Part shown: positions 52,359 through 62,315 of the stretch, one piece after another | Layout of the letters: each line of letters starts with the position of its first letter | Numbering within the stretch: the first letter of the stretch is position 1 | Assembly (NCBI RefSeq): GCF_019429525.1 | Contig: NZ_JAHXZL010000002.1 | Location: forward strand, 186,001-250,000 | Source of the DNA: Sphingomonas folli | Lineage (GTDB): Bacteria; Pseudomonadota; Alphaproteobacteria; Sphingomonadales; Sphingomonadaceae | Length of the DNA: 64,000 nt | Direction: 5' to 3' | The notes under the pieces: model-generated | Database searches by the model: none | Seen by the model: the letters and a program-made list of their open reading frames with translations, nothing else | What the model was told of the DNA's origin: nothing | Made by a program: the position numbers and the translations under genes

Positions 52359-53534
52359 TCACCCGGCGCGCGACAGCCTCGCCGCCAGCTCGACATGCGT
52401 CGACCAGCGGAACTGCCCCACCGGCTGCACCCAGTCGAGCCGGTAGCCGGCCTCCACCATCTCCTTAGCATCACGCGCGAAGCTGCTGGGATTGCACGAT
52501 ATGTAAGCGATCACTGGCACCTTGCTGGCGGCCAGCTGCGCGGCCTGCTCGCGCGCGCCGGCGCGCGGCGGGTCGAGCACCACCGCGTCGAACCGGTCGA
52601 GCTCGGCCGCGGTGAGCGGGCGGCGGTACAGGTCGCGATGCTCGGTGAACACCGGCCGCCCCGCCCTTCCCGCTGCCGCCTTGAGCGCGAGCAGCGCGTC
52701 GCGCCCGCCCTCGGCGGCGTAGACCCGCCCCGGCATCGCCAGCGCGAAGGTGCCGAGCCCGGCGAACAGGTCGGCGACGGTGCCCGGTGCGCCGACCGCC
52801 TCGCGCGCCGCCGCGACCAGCGCCGCCTCGCCCTCGCGCGTCGCCTGGAGGAAGGCGCCGGGGGGCAGCGGCACCGCGACGCCGCCGAGCGTCACCGTGG
52901 CCGGCTCGGGCTCCCAGCGCGTCTCGGCGCCGAGTCCGTCGTCGAACGCCACGCGCGCCACGCCGTGCGCCTGGGCGAAGGCGGTGATCGAGTCGTGGTG
53001 CTGCAATCCCTCGGGCGCGACACCGGTGACGAGCACGTCGGGTCCCTGATCGGCGAGCGCGAGATGGACGTCGAGCCGGCGCCGCGCCCTGAACGAGGCG
53101 AGCAGCCGCTTGAGCGGTCTGACCAGCGCGAACAGCTCGGGCGCGAGCACGTGGCATTCCTGCAGGTCGACGAGCTGGTGGCTCTTCTCCGCGCTGAAGC
53201 CGAGCCGCCCCGCCGGCTCGAAGTGGAGCGTCGCGCGGCGCCGCGTGCGCGGCGGCGACAGCAGCGGCGCGCGGATCGGCGCGGCGAGCCCCTGTGCCGC
53301 CAGCGCCGACCCGATCCGCTCGGTGATGAAGCCGGCCCAGGCCGGATCGTCGAGATGCTGGAGCTGGCACCCCCCGCACGCCGGAAAGTGGCGGCACGGC
53401 GGCACCTGATGGTGCGGGCCGGGCAGCACGCGGCCGTCGTCGGCGAGCGTGTCGCCGGGCGCGGCGAAGGCGGCGTAGCGGCCGTCCGCGGTGACGCCGT
53501 CGCCGCCGCCGGCGACCTTGACGATCAGGCTCAC
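52359..53534 (-). CDS. RNA m5U methyltransferase (RlmD/TrmA family) with Fe-S cysteines
   Basis: 391 residues: a short N-terminal TRAM-like part, an iron-sulfur motif with Cys47, Cys53, Cys56 and Cys127 (CRHFPACGGC ... LQECHVL), the SAM loop DLFAGLGTFAL, the VVLDPPRAGA motif and the catalytic cysteine in YISCNPSSFARD. This is the RlmCD/RlmD type that methylates uridines in 23S rRNA; the exact site is not readable. GTG 53534 overlaps the stop of nnr (GTGA). Confidence 0.9.
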   Translation of the reverse strand: MSLIVKVAGGGDGVTADGRYAAFAAPGDTLADDGRVLPGPHHQVPPCRHFPACGGCQLQHLDDPAWAGFITERIGSALAAQGLAAPIRAPLLSPPRTRRRATLHFEPAGRLGFSAEKSHQLVDLQECHVLAPELFALVRPLKRLLASFRARRRLDVHLALADQGPDVLVTGVAPEGLQHHDSITAFAQAHGVARVAFDDGLGAETRWEPEPATVTLGGVAVPLPPGAFLQATREGEAALVAAAREAVGAPGTVADLFAGLGTFALAMPGRVYAAEGGRDALLALKAAAGRAGRPVFTEHRDLYRRPLTAAELDRFDAVVLDPPRAGAREQAAQLAASKVPVIAYISCNPSSFARDAKEMVEAGYRLDWVQPVGQFRWSTHVELAARLSRAG

Positions 53535-54940
53535 GCGCGAGTCTCCCGGATCACCGCGGCGAGCGCCGGCGCCAGCGCCTCGGCGAGGTCGTCGGCCAGG
53601 AAGGCCGCGCCGAGCCGCCGCGCCGCGGCGGCGTGGAGCCACACCCCGGCACCGGCCGCGTCGAGCGGGTCGCCGCCGCCCGCGAGTCGCGCCGCGATGG
53701 CGCCGGCGAGCACGTCGCCGCTGCCCGCGGTGGAGAGCCAGCTGCTCGCCTCGCCCGCGAGCAGCGCGCGACCGTCGGGCGCGGCGATCACCGTGTCGGG
53801 CCCCTTGTAGACGACGACCGCGCCGGCGCGCTCGGCCGCGGCGCGCGCGGCGACGAGCTTCGACCCGCCGGTCGCCCCGAACAGCGCGCGGAACTCGCCC
53901 GCGTGCGGCGTGAGCACGATCGTGCCGCCGCGCGCACGCAGCCGCTCGGGGGTGACGAGGTGGAGCGCGTCGCCGTCGATCAGCAGCGCGCGGTCGCTCG
54001 CCAGTGTGCGCTCGAGCAGGTCGCGCGCGTGATCGTCGCGGCCGAGCCCGGGGCCGACCACGAGCGCGCCGATCCGCGCGTCGGCGAGCGGATCGTCGCG
54101 CTCGTGCGAGCGGCGCACCAGCGCGTGCGGCGGCTGCGGGATGGTCGCGCCGAGCAGCGTCACATAGCCCGCGCCCGCGCGCATCGCGGCGCGCGCGGCG
54201 AGCTCGCCCGCTCCCGCCATCCGGCCCTTCACCACCGCGACCATCCCGCGGCTGAACTTGTGGCTGTCGACCGGGGGCGCGGCGAGGGCCGGCGCCGCCA
54301 GCGCGCGCGCGTCTCCGCTCAGCCCGAGGTCGAGCGGCAGCACGCGCACCGCGCCGCAGCGCGCCGCGGCGGGCTGGAGCAGATGCGCCGGCTTGGCCGC
54401 GCCGAGCGCGAGCGTGACATGGTAGCGCGGCACCGCGCCGAGCAGCGCGCCGTCGTCGCTGGCGACGCCGCTGGGCAGGTCGACCGCGATCGCCAGCGCC
54501 GCGCCGGCGACGAGCCGCGCCAGCGCCGCCGCCTCGCCGGCCGCGAGCCCGCGGCTGAGCCCGGTGCCGTAGAGCGAGTCGACCAGCACGGGCGCGGGCT
54601 CGGCCGCGGCGAGCGGCTCGACCGCCGCGCCCCAGGCGTCGCGCGCGGCGATCGCGGCGGCGCCGCGCGGTTCGGCCGCGGCGGCGACGCGGACGGTGCG
54701 GCCGAGCGCGCGCAGTCGCGCCGCGGCGAGATAGCCGTCGCCGCCGTTGTTGCCCGGGCCGCAGACCACCAGCACCGCGTGCGGCCCAGCGAGGCGGTGG
54801 ACCGAGTCGCCGACCGCGCGGCCGGCGCGCTGCATCAGCGACCCGATGCTGGTCCCCGCGGCGATCGCCGCCTCCTCGGCGGCGCGCATCGCCGCGGCGT
54901 CGAGCACGATCGTGCCGTCGAGCGGCGTCATGGCGTCCAT
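53531..54940 (-). CDS. nnr: Bifunctional NAD(P)HX epimerase / ADP-dependent dehydratase
   Basis: Repairs hydrated NADH/NADPH. 469 residues: an N-terminal epimerase (YjeF_N) domain with CGPGNNGGDGYLAAARL and DSLYGTGLSRGL, and a C-terminal ribokinase-like dehydratase with VVGPGLGRDD, LTPHAGEFRALF, VVYKGPDTVIA and STAGSGDVLAGAIAA. The N-terminal and C-terminal halves are both full length. A second ATG lies three codons in. The stop overlaps the methyltransferase start. Confidence 0.95.
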   Translation of the reverse strand: MDAMTPLDGTIVLDAAAMRAAEEAAIAAGTSIGSLMQRAGRAVGDSVHRLAGPHAVLVVCGPGNNGGDGYLAAARLRALGRTVRVAAAAEPRGAAAIAARDAWGAAVEPLAAAEPAPVLVDSLYGTGLSRGLAAGEAAALARLVAGAALAIAVDLPSGVASDDGALLGAVPRYHVTLALGAAKPAHLLQPAAARCGAVRVLPLDLGLSGDARALAAPALAAPPVDSHKFSRGMVAVVKGRMAGAGELAARAAMRAGAGYVTLLGATIPQPPHALVRRSHERDDPLADARIGALVVGPGLGRDDHARDLLERTLASDRALLIDGDALHLVTPERLRARGGTIVLTPHAGEFRALFGATGGSKLVAARAAAERAGAVVVYKGPDTVIAAPDGRALLAGEASSWLSTAGSGDVLAGAIAARLAGGGDPLDAAGAGVWLHAAAARRLGAAFLADDLAEALAPALAAVIRETRA

Positions 54941-55147
54941 TTCCTCATGTCACGGCGCGGGCGCGGTCGGCGCGGGCGCGAGCGGCACGTCAGAGCCGCA
55001 TGGCGACGCGCGTGTCAATGCGGGGTGATGCTGCGGACCGATAATGCGGGTTATGCGGGCGCTTAGCGGGCGTCGCCGCGACTGGCTTCGATCACCCGTC
55101 GATGGCGTCGGACAGTCGCAGGAGGCAAGCCGCGCCTTTTACACCTT

Positions 55148-55245
55148 CCGTCATCCCGCGCTTGATCCGGGATCTAGGCTTCCATCGGAGCAACGGCTTC
55201 CGACTACGCGCCCGCATGGATCCCGGACCAAGTCCGGGATGACGG
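55148..55245. repeat. 98-base inverted-repeat element (CGTCATCCCG family)
   Basis: Arms CCGTCATCCCGCGCTTGATC... (from 55148) and ...AAGTCCGGGATGACGG (to 55245) form an imperfect palindrome like that at 11248. It lies in the 415-base gap 54941-55355, where no gene was recognised. Confidence 0.75.
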
Positions 55246-55355
55246 AAGGAAGTGACGCGGCTGGCTTCCTGAGCCGGGTGACGGCACCTCCGCCCCTTTG
55301 CCCCTCAGGGCCGTGACACTGACGGTGGCGGCGCAGTCGGCGCAGGGCGCTCCCC

Positions 55356-57077
55356 TCAGATGTCCGCGAACACGTGGCGCTCGGCCCTGGCACCCGGGTG
55401 AGTCACCGCGCCCTGGTACGCCGGCCCGACCGTGCGCGCGTAGCGCCACAGCGCGCCGGCGCCATAAGCGTTCTCGCGCGCCTGCCAGCGCGCGCCGCGT
55501 TCCGCCAGCACCGCGTCGTCGACGAGCAGGTCGATCGTCCCCGCCTCGGCGTCGATGCGGATCGGATCGCCGTCCTCCACCAGCGCGATCGGGCCACCCT
55601 CGGCCGCCTCGGGGCCGACATGGCCGATGCAGAAGCCGCGCGTGCCGCCCGAGAAGCGACCGTCGGTGATCAGCGCCACCTTCTCGCCCATGCCGAGGCC
55701 GTAGAGCGCCGCGGTGGTCGACAGCATCTCGCGCATGCCGGGGCCACCCTTGGGCCCCTCGTAGCGGATCACGACCACCTCGCCCTCCGCGATCGCGCGC
55801 GCCTCGACCGCGGCGAAGGCGTCCTCCTCGCAGTCGAAGCAGCGCGCCGGCCCCTCGAACTGCAGCCGGTGCATCCCCGCGACCTTGACGATCGCGCCGT
55901 CGGGCGCGAGCGAGCCGCGCAGGCCGACCACGCCGCCGGTCGGCGTGATCGGGGTGCGGACGTCGTAGATCACCTTCTGCTCGGGGTTCCACGTCACCTG
56001 ATCGATGTTCTCGCCGAGCGTGCGCCCGGTCACCGTCAGGCAGTCGCCGTCGAGCAGCCCGCCCGCGAGCATCGTCTTCATCAGCATGTAGACGCCGCCC
56101 GCCTCGTACATGTCCTTGGCGACATACTTTCCGCCAGGCTTAAGGTCCGCGATGTAAGGTGTTGTTTTGAAAGCCTCAGCAACGTCGAACAGGTCGAAGT
56201 CGATGCCCGCCTCGTTCGCCATGGCCGGGAGGTGAAGCGCGGCGTTGGTCGAGCCGCCGGTCGCCGCCACGACGCGCGCGGCGTTGACGAAGGCGGCGCG
56301 GGTGCAGATGTCGCGCGGGCGCAGCTGGCGGGCCACCAGCTCCATCACCTGCGCCCCCGCGGCGACCGCGATCTGCTCGCGCGTGGTATAGGGCGCGGGC
56401 ACCATGTTGCTGTTGGGCAGGCTGAGCCCGATCGCCTCGCCGACACAGGCCATCGTGTTGGCGGTGAACTGACCGCCGCACGCGCCATGGCCCGGGCAGG
56501 CGACCTTCTCGAGCTCGTGCACCTCGGACAGCGGGCAGGCGCCCGCGGCGTATTTGCCCACCACCTCGAACACATCGACCACGGTGACGTCGCGGTCGTG
56601 GAAGCGACCCGGCAGGATCGAGCCGCCGTAGACGAAGATCGAGGGCACGTTGAGCCGCAGCATCGCCATCATCATGCCGGGCAGCGACTTGTCGCACCCC
56701 GCGAAGCCGACCAGCGCGTCGTAGCAATGACCGCGCACGCTGAGCTCGACCGAGTCCGCGATCACCTCGCGGCTGACCAGCGAGGCCTTCATGCCCTGGT
56801 GCCCCATCGCGATGCCGTCGGTGACGGTGATGGTGTTGAAGCGGCGCGGCATGCCGCCGCCCTGCTCGACCCCGCGCCGCGCCGCATCGGCCTGGGCGTC
56901 GAGCGTGGTGTTGCAGGGGGCGCTGTCGTTGCCGGCCGAGGCGAGCGCCACGAAGGGGCGCGCGATCTCCTCCTCGCCGAGGCCCATGGCATAGTAATAG
57001 CTGCGGTGCGGCGCGCGCTCGGGGCCGACCGACACGTGGCGGCTCGGCAGGCGGGACTTGTCGAAGGTCTGGGTCAT
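55356..57077 (-). CDS. ilvD: Dihydroxy-acid dehydratase
   Basis: Branched-chain amino-acid synthesis: dehydrates dihydroxy-isovalerate and -methylvalerate. 573 residues. The cluster cysteines are Cys55 (SAPCNTT), Cys128 (AGCDKSLPG) and Cys200 (GHGACGG); [12 protein letters not shown] and the C-terminal [20 protein letters not shown] are family signatures. ATG 57077 is chosen over an in-frame GTG three codons earlier. No other ilv gene is adjacent. Confidence 0.96.
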   Translation of the reverse strand: MTQTFDKSRLPSRHVSVGPERAPHRSYYYAMGLGEEEIARPFVALASAGNDSAPCNTTLDAQADAARRGVEQGGGMPRRFNTITVTDGIAMGHQGMKASLVSREVIADSVELSVRGHCYDALVGFAGCDKSLPGMMMAMLRLNVPSIFVYGGSILPGRFHDRDVTVVDVFEVVGKYAAGACPLSEVHELEKVACPGHGACGGQFTANTMACVGEAIGLSLPNSNMVPAPYTTREQIAVAAGAQVMELVARQLRPRDICTRAAFVNAARVVAATGGSTNAALHLPAMANEAGIDFDLFDVAEAFKTTPYIADLKPGGKYVAKDMYEAGGVYMLMKTMLAGGLLDGDCLTVTGRTLGENIDQVTWNPEQKVIYDVRTPITPTGGVVGLRGSLAPDGAIVKVAGMHRLQFEGPARCFDCEEDAFAAVEARAIAEGEVVVIRYEGPKGGPGMREMLSTTAALYGLGMGEKVALITDGRFSGGTRGFCIGHVGPEAAEGGPIALVEDGDPIRIDAEAGTIDLLVDDAVLAERGARWQARENAYGAGALWRYARTVGPAYQGAVTHPGARAERHVFADI

Positions 57078-57190
57078 GTCGCGCACGCCTATGTCGCGGG
57101 AGGGGGCGTTCGCGCAAGTATGTTGTGGCGGAGAGGGTGATCGGACGGTCGGTCACGCAAGGAGCGTGTGCACGGGCGTCTCTCTGCGCC

Positions 57191-57218
57191 CGTCATCCCC
57201 GCGGAGGCGGAATCCAGA
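57191..57218. repeat. Half copy of the CGTCATCCCCG repeat
   Basis: CGTCATCCCCGCGGAGGCGG followed by AATCCAGA matches one arm of the elements at 16986 and 63527; the matching second arm is absent. It lies in the 273-base gap upstream of ilvD. Confidence 0.55.
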
Positions 57219-57350
57219 CACTCGGGGTGGCGCTGACGAGGAAACGCTGCGAGGCGAGGAGCCTGATCGACGGGATGTCTGAGAGCATTGGAGGGAACCA
57301 CGAGCATCGCTCAGCCCCCGCCGCGGCACGCCGCCGACTGGCGCCCATCC

Positions 57351-57710
57351 TCACCCCAGATCGGCGAGCGCCTTCTCGACATTGTCCATCGTGAACGGCT
57401 TGGCCAGCCGCGGCCGCTCGCGATGCGCGGGCGCGATCTCGTCCCCGCCGCCGCCGGTGGCGAAGACGAACGGGATGTCGCGCTCGGCCAGCGCGTCGGC
57501 GATGGCGAAGCTCTTCTCGCCGCCGCGCAGGTTGACGTCGAGGATCGCGGCGTCGAAGCCGCCGGCCTCCACCAGCGGCAGCGCCGCCTCCACGCTGTCG
57601 GCGGTGCCGGCATGGCCCTTGTCGAGCGCGTCGAGGAAGTCCTCGAGCATCATCGCGATGAGGGGTTCGTCTTCGACCAGGAGCACGCGCATCGTCATGC
57701 CGCGTGCCAT
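57351..57710 (-). CDS. Stand-alone response-regulator receiver next to cckA
   Basis: 119 residues, a single receiver domain with no output domain. It has the acidic pocket in LLVEDEP, phospho-acceptor Asp58 (AAILDVNLRGGEKS), Thr85 (FVFATGG) and Lys104 (LAKPF). The style matches stand-alone receivers such as those of alphaproteobacterial HWE/hybrid kinase systems. It lies 39 bases downstream of cckA on the same strand, so it may take phosphate from CckA or another kinase. Three ATGs (57710, 57698, 57692) are possible; the longest is given. Confidence 0.88.
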   Translation of the reverse strand: MARGMTMRVLLVEDEPLIAMMLEDFLDALDKGHAGTADSVEAALPLVEAGGFDAAILDVNLRGGEKSFAIADALAERDIPFVFATGGGGDEIAPAHRERPRLAKPFTMDNVEKALADLG

Positions 57711-57749
57711 AGCGTGCTCGCGCGCGCGTGCAACAGCGCGTTGGCCCCG

Positions 57750-60164
57750 TTATGATCCGCCGCGGGCCTCCTGCGCCACCAGCACGTCGCGCGTCGCCTC
57801 GGCGAGCTGCTGGACCGAGAAGGGCTTGGGCAGGAAGGCCACGTTGTCGAGGTCGATCGAGCGGCGCAGCTGCTCCTCGGCATAGCCCGACATGAACAGG
57901 ATCGGGATGTTGGCGTGGACCTGGCGCAGCTGGCGCGCCAGCGTCGGCCCGTCCATCACCGGCATCATCACGTCCGAGATCACCAGCGTCGGCCGGTCGA
58001 CCCCCTGCATCAGCTCCAGCGCGGCCTCGCCGTTCTCGGCGGCGAGCACCGTATAGCCCTGGCGCGCCAGCGCGCGCTCGGCCACGGCGCGGACCATGTC
58101 CTCGTCCTCGACCAGCAGGATCGTGCCGCTGCCCCACAGGTCGCCCGAGCGCTGCCGCGAGGTCGGCTTGCTCGCCGCGGGGGCCGCGCCCGCCTCGGCG
58201 GCGCCCGCGGCATAGACCGGCAGGTAGATGGTGAAGGTGGCGCCCTGCCCCGGCTTGGAGTCGGCGAAGATGAAGCCGCCCGACTGTTTCACGATGCCGT
58301 AGACGGTCGACAGCCCCAGCCCGGTGCCCTTGCCGACGTCCTTGGTGGTGAAGAAGGGCTCGAAGATCTTGGGCAGCACCTCGGGCGGGATGCCCGTGCC
58401 GGTGTCGGACACGTCGAGCGCGGTATAGTCGCCGATCGGCACGATGTCGCTGCCGCGGCGGCGGATCTCGGCGATCGGGACGGAGCGCGTCTGGATCGTC
58501 AGCTTGCCGCCGCTACCCTTGCTCAGCATCGCGTCGCGCGCGTTGACCGCCAGGTTGACCACCACCTGCTCGAGCTGGCCGGGGTCGGCGCGCACCGGCC
58601 CCAGGTCGCGGCCGTGCTTGACCTCCAGCGTCACCGTCTCGCCCATCAGCCGGCGCAGCAGGTTGGACACCTCCGAGACGACGTCGGGCAGCTGCAGCAC
58701 CTGCGGGCGCAGGGTCTGCTGGCGCGAGAAGGCGAGCAGCTGACGCGTCAGGCTGGCGGCGCGGTTCGAGTTGGCGCGGATCTGCTGGATGTCGTCATAG
58801 TCGCTGTCACCGGGCGAGTGACGCATCAGCATGAGGTCGCAATGGCCGATGATCGCGGTGAGGATGTTGTTGAAATCATGCGCGACGCCGCCGGCGAGCT
58901 GGCCCACCGCCTGCATCTTGGTGGCCTGTGCCACCTCGCGCTTGAGCCGGTTCTCCTCGCCATTGTCCTTGAGGCTGAGCAGCACCGCGGCGTCGCCCAG
59001 CCCGCGCGCGGCGGCGATCGAGAGCGCGACCGGCTCGTCGGGATGGTCCTTGAGGCGCACCGCCAGGTCCATCGGGCGCCCGCCGCCGCTGGCGCGGCGG
59101 ATCGCGTCGGCCACCGCGGCCTTGTCCTCGCGCACCACCAGGTCGCCCGGGTAGGTCGGGGTCGCGCCGGGCTCGACGCTGGCGGCGCGCGCGAAGGCGC
59201 GGTTCATCTGGGTGAACCGCCCCTCGCGATCGACCAGCGCGACGCCGAACGGCATCAGCATCAGCAGACCCTCGAGGTCCTCCGCCGCGCCGCCCCCGGC
59301 GATGTTGCTGTCGGCGTCGACCATGGCCACCAGGATCGGCGCGTCGCTGTCCTCGCCGAGCGGGATCTGGAGCAGCCGCATCGGCGTCGCGCTCGCCCCC
59401 TCGGCGAGGAAGCGGACGGTGCCGCCCGGGTCCTCGCTGAGGAAGCGCGCGAGGTCCTCGTCGACGATCGTGCCGTCGGCCGTGCCGGTCGCGCGCGTGC
59501 GCAGCACCGCGTTGGCGGAGAGGACATGGCCGTTGGCGGTGATCAGCGCCGCCATCACCCCGGCCGCGCCGAGCTGGTGGCCGAGCCCGCCGTCGATCGA
59601 TTCGAGCAGCCGCGCCACCTGTCCGGTGGGCGCGGCGGCGCCGAGGAAGCGCCAGATCAGGAAATCCTGCTGCTGCCCGGTGCGCGCGATCACCGCGTCG
59701 ATCGCGCCCGCGGCACCGCGCAGCCCCGCGCGCGCGCTGCCGTCACGCCACGCCGCGCGCCCCGCCACCGCGAGCTGCCCGGCGCCGTCGCCGACCAGCG
59801 GCAGCGCGGGCGGCGTGGGGAAGCCGCCGAACAGCTGCTCGTAGCGGTCGTTGGCGCAGACCAGTTTGCCGCCGCGATCGGTGATCGCGACCGCGTCGTC
59901 GCTCGACTCGGCGAGCGAGCGGACCAGCTCCCAGTCGTGCTCCACCGCGGGCCCGGCCACCTCGGGCGCGCGCAGCCGCATCGCCGCGACCGCGACGCCG
60001 ACGAGCACCAACGCGGCGGCGACGAAGCCGCACGCCACCGCCATGTCGCCGATCAGCCACAGCACCAGCGCCGCGGCCACCGCGCCGGCGAGGAGCGCGA
60101 TGCCGAGCGCGCCGCGCTGGCCGCGCCACCAGCCGCGCGAGTCGAGCGAGGCGAGCGGGATCAT
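57750..60164 (-). CDS. cckA: Cell-cycle hybrid histidine kinase CckA
   Basis: Bifunctional kinase/phosphatase that feeds CtrA and CpdR through ChpT. 804 residues: two N-terminal membrane helices (about 20-60), PAS-like domains (~85-400), a DHp domain with His429 in GGVAHDFNNILTAIIGHCDLM, HATPase (NLAVNARDAM, DTGTGIPPEV, GTGLGLSTVYGIV), and a C-terminal receiver with Asp731 in VISDVMMPVMDG. All catalytic residues are present. The domain order and the DHp sequence are those of CckA. It ends 11 bases before the M13 peptidase start region on the same strand. Confidence 0.95.
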   Translation of the reverse strand: MIPLASLDSRGWWRGQRGALGIALLAGAVAAALVLWLIGDMAVACGFVAAALVLVGVAVAAMRLRAPEVAGPAVEHDWELVRSLAESSDDAVAITDRGGKLVCANDRYEQLFGGFPTPPALPLVGDGAGQLAVAGRAAWRDGSARAGLRGAAGAIDAVIARTGQQQDFLIWRFLGAAAPTGQVARLLESIDGGLGHQLGAAGVMAALITANGHVLSANAVLRTRATGTADGTIVDEDLARFLSEDPGGTVRFLAEGASATPMRLLQIPLGEDSDAPILVAMVDADSNIAGGGAAEDLEGLLMLMPFGVALVDREGRFTQMNRAFARAASVEPGATPTYPGDLVVREDKAAVADAIRRASGGGRPMDLAVRLKDHPDEPVALSIAAARGLGDAAVLLSLKDNGEENRLKREVAQATKMQAVGQLAGGVAHDFNNILTAIIGHCDLMLMRHSPGDSDYDDIQQIRANSNRAASLTRQLLAFSRQQTLRPQVLQLPDVVSEVSNLLRRLMGETVTLEVKHGRDLGPVRADPGQLEQVVVNLAVNARDAMLSKGSGGKLTIQTRSVPIAEIRRRGSDIVPIGDYTALDVSDTGTGIPPEVLPKIFEPFFTTKDVGKGTGLGLSTVYGIVKQSGGFIFADSKPGQGATFTIYLPVYAAGAAEAGAAPAASKPTSRQRSGDLWGSGTILLVEDEDMVRAVAERALARQGYTVLAAENGEAALELMQGVDRPTLVISDVMMPVMDGPTLARQLRQVHANIPILFMSGYAEEQLRRSIDLDNVAFLPKPFSVQQLAEATRDVLVAQEARGGS

Positions 60165-60174
60165 CGCGCCGCGC

Positions 60175-62229
60175 TCACCAGATCGTCACGCGCGCGTCGG
60201 GCGCGAGGTACAGCTTCTGCCCCGGGGTCGCGCCGAACGCTTGGTACCAGGGCGCCATGTTGCGGACGATCCAGGCGCGCTGCTCGGACGGCGCGTGCGG
60301 GTCGGTGAGCAGCCGCTGCGCCAGATTGGCCTCGCGATAGGTGCGGCGCCATACCTGCGCCCAGCCGAGATAGAAGCGCTGGTCGCCGCTGAAGCCGTCC
60401 AGCACCGGCGCGGGCCTGCCATCGAGCGAGGCGAGATAGGCGTCATGCGCGGCGGCGAGGCCGGCGAGGTCGGCGGAGTTCTCGCCGAGCGTGAGCGCGC
60501 CCTTCACGTGGCGGCCGGGGAGCGGCTCATAGGCGTCATACTGCGCCACCAACCGGTCGCTCAGCGCCTTGAACCGCTGCACGTCGGGGTCGGTCCACCA
60601 TTGCGTCAGCCGGCCGCCGGCGTCGTACTTCGCACCCTGGTCGTCGAAATGATGGCTCATCTCGTGGCCGATCACCGCGCCGATCCCGCCGTAGTTCACC
60701 GCCGGGTCGGCGGCGGGGTCGAAGAAGGGCGGCTGTAGGATCGCGGCGGGGAAGGTGATCGCGACCAGCCCGAAATTGGCCTGGGCGTTGACCGTCATCG
60801 GCGCCATGCCCCATTCCCAGCGCCGGATCGGCGTACCGAGCTTGGCGCGATCGTCGTCGTGGCGCCACTGGTTGGCGCGCAGCGCGTTGCCGAAGGCGTC
60901 GCCGGCGCGCACCTGCAACCCCGAATAATCGTGCCAGCGCTCGGGATAGCCGATCCGCGGGGTGAAAGCGGCGAGCTTGGCATGCGCCTTGACCTTGGTC
61001 TCGGGGGCCATCCAGGCGAGCGAGTCGATGCGGCGGTTCATCGCGGCGATGATGTTGCGCACCATCGCGTCGGCCGCGGCCTTGGTCGCCGGCGGGAAGT
61101 AGCGCGCGACATAGACCTTGCTGACCTCGTCGGTGAGCGCGGTGCTGGTGAAGGCGACCGCGCGCTTCCAGCGCTCCTGCTGCTGCGGCGTGCCGTTGAG
61201 CACCGTGCCCTGGAAGGCGAAGCTCTCTTGGTCGATCGCGCGCGGCAGCACGTCGGCATAGGTGTCGAGGCTGCGCACCAGCAGCTGGTCCCGCAGCACC
61301 GCTACCGGGGTCGCGGCGAGCAGCCGGGCGATGCCGGTGATCGCGCTCGGCTGCGCGACGATCAGCGTGTCGGTCGCGGCGCGGTCGGCCTTGAGGAAGC
61401 CGGCGACGTCGAACCCGGGCGCGGCGCGCTGCACGTCGGCGAGCGCCATCTTGTTGTAGGTCTTGTCGGCGTCGCGGCTGTCGACGCGGGTCCAGTGCGC
61501 GCGCGCGACCTCGGTCTCGAACGCGACCAGCGCCGCGGCGCGCGGCTCGGCGTCGGGCTCGCCCGCGAGCGTCAGCAGCCTGGCGCAATGCGCCTGATAG
61601 GCCGCCTTCGCCTCGATCAGCCTGGCGTCGTCGCTGAGATAATAGTCGCGGTCGGGCATCCCCAGCCCGGACTGGACCAGGGTGACGGCGTAGACGTCGG
61701 GCCGCTTGTCATCCTGCCCGACCGCGACGCCGATCGGCGTATCGACTCCGGCGCGGTCCGCCTCGGCGAGCAGCGCGGGATAGGTGGATCGGTCGACCGC
61801 TTTGATCCGCGCCAGCCAGGGTTGGATCGGCGCGAGCCCGGCCTGCTCGATCGCGTCGGTGTCGAGATAGGCGGCATAGGCGCGCCCGATCGCCGAGTTC
61901 GGGTCGCGCCGCGCCTGCTCGAGGATGCCGCGGGTGCGCTCGCGCGACAGGTCCTGCAGCACGTTGAACGCGCCATAGTTCGACTCGTCGGCGGGGATGG
62001 CGGTGGCCTTGGCCCAGGCGCCGTTGGCGAAGGCGTAGAAATCGTCGCCGGGCGCGACCGAGCGGTCCATGCCCGCGCTGTCGAAGCCGAAGCTGCCGTA
62101 GCGCGGTGCGTGCGCGGTCGGCGTGGGGGACGTCGTCGCGCCGTCAGGGCTCGGAGGCACCGCCTGGGCGAGCAGCGCGGCGGGGAGGAGAGCGAGCAGC
62201 GACGTCGCGGCCGCGGCGGTCAAACGCAT
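60175..62229 (-). CDS. Exported M13-family zinc metallopeptidase (PepO-like)
   Basis: 684 residues: a signal peptide (MRLTAAAATSLLALLPAALLAQ), the neprilysin-type N-terminal domain (GFDSAGMDRSVAPGDDFYAFANGAW), and the catalytic domain with zinc ligands His522 and His526 in VIGHEMSHHFDDQG and Glu583 in LGENSADLAG. The terminal ...VTIW is typical of the family. It degrades short peptides, presumably in the periplasm. It lies upstream of cckA by 10 bases on the same strand. Confidence 0.93.
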   Translation of the reverse strand: MRLTAAAATSLLALLPAALLAQAVPPSPDGATTSPTPTAHAPRYGSFGFDSAGMDRSVAPGDDFYAFANGAWAKATAIPADESNYGAFNVLQDLSRERTRGILEQARRDPNSAIGRAYAAYLDTDAIEQAGLAPIQPWLARIKAVDRSTYPALLAEADRAGVDTPIGVAVGQDDKRPDVYAVTLVQSGLGMPDRDYYLSDDARLIEAKAAYQAHCARLLTLAGEPDAEPRAAALVAFETEVARAHWTRVDSRDADKTYNKMALADVQRAAPGFDVAGFLKADRAATDTLIVAQPSAITGIARLLAATPVAVLRDQLLVRSLDTYADVLPRAIDQESFAFQGTVLNGTPQQQERWKRAVAFTSTALTDEVSKVYVARYFPPATKAAADAMVRNIIAAMNRRIDSLAWMAPETKVKAHAKLAAFTPRIGYPERWHDYSGLQVRAGDAFGNALRANQWRHDDDRAKLGTPIRRWEWGMAPMTVNAQANFGLVAITFPAAILQPPFFDPAADPAVNYGGIGAVIGHEMSHHFDDQGAKYDAGGRLTQWWTDPDVQRFKALSDRLVAQYDAYEPLPGRHVKGALTLGENSADLAGLAAAHDAYLASLDGRPAPVLDGFSGDQRFYLGWAQVWRRTYREANLAQRLLTDPHAPSEQRAWIVRNMAPWYQAFGATPGQKLYLAPDARVTIW

Positions 62230-62315
62230 GTACGTGGCACCCTCTCGTCTGTCGCAGATGGGATGCGCGCTCTCTTAACCACGCGGGGGGCGCGGCGCCA
62301 GCGTCGCGAGCGGGC

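Noticed and set aside
57915..60308. A ~800-codon plus-strand frame opposite cckA.
   Set aside because: Composition (Arg, His, Gln, Asp-rich, no hydrophobic core) is that of a GC-driven shadow; cckA has all catalytic residues on the other strand.
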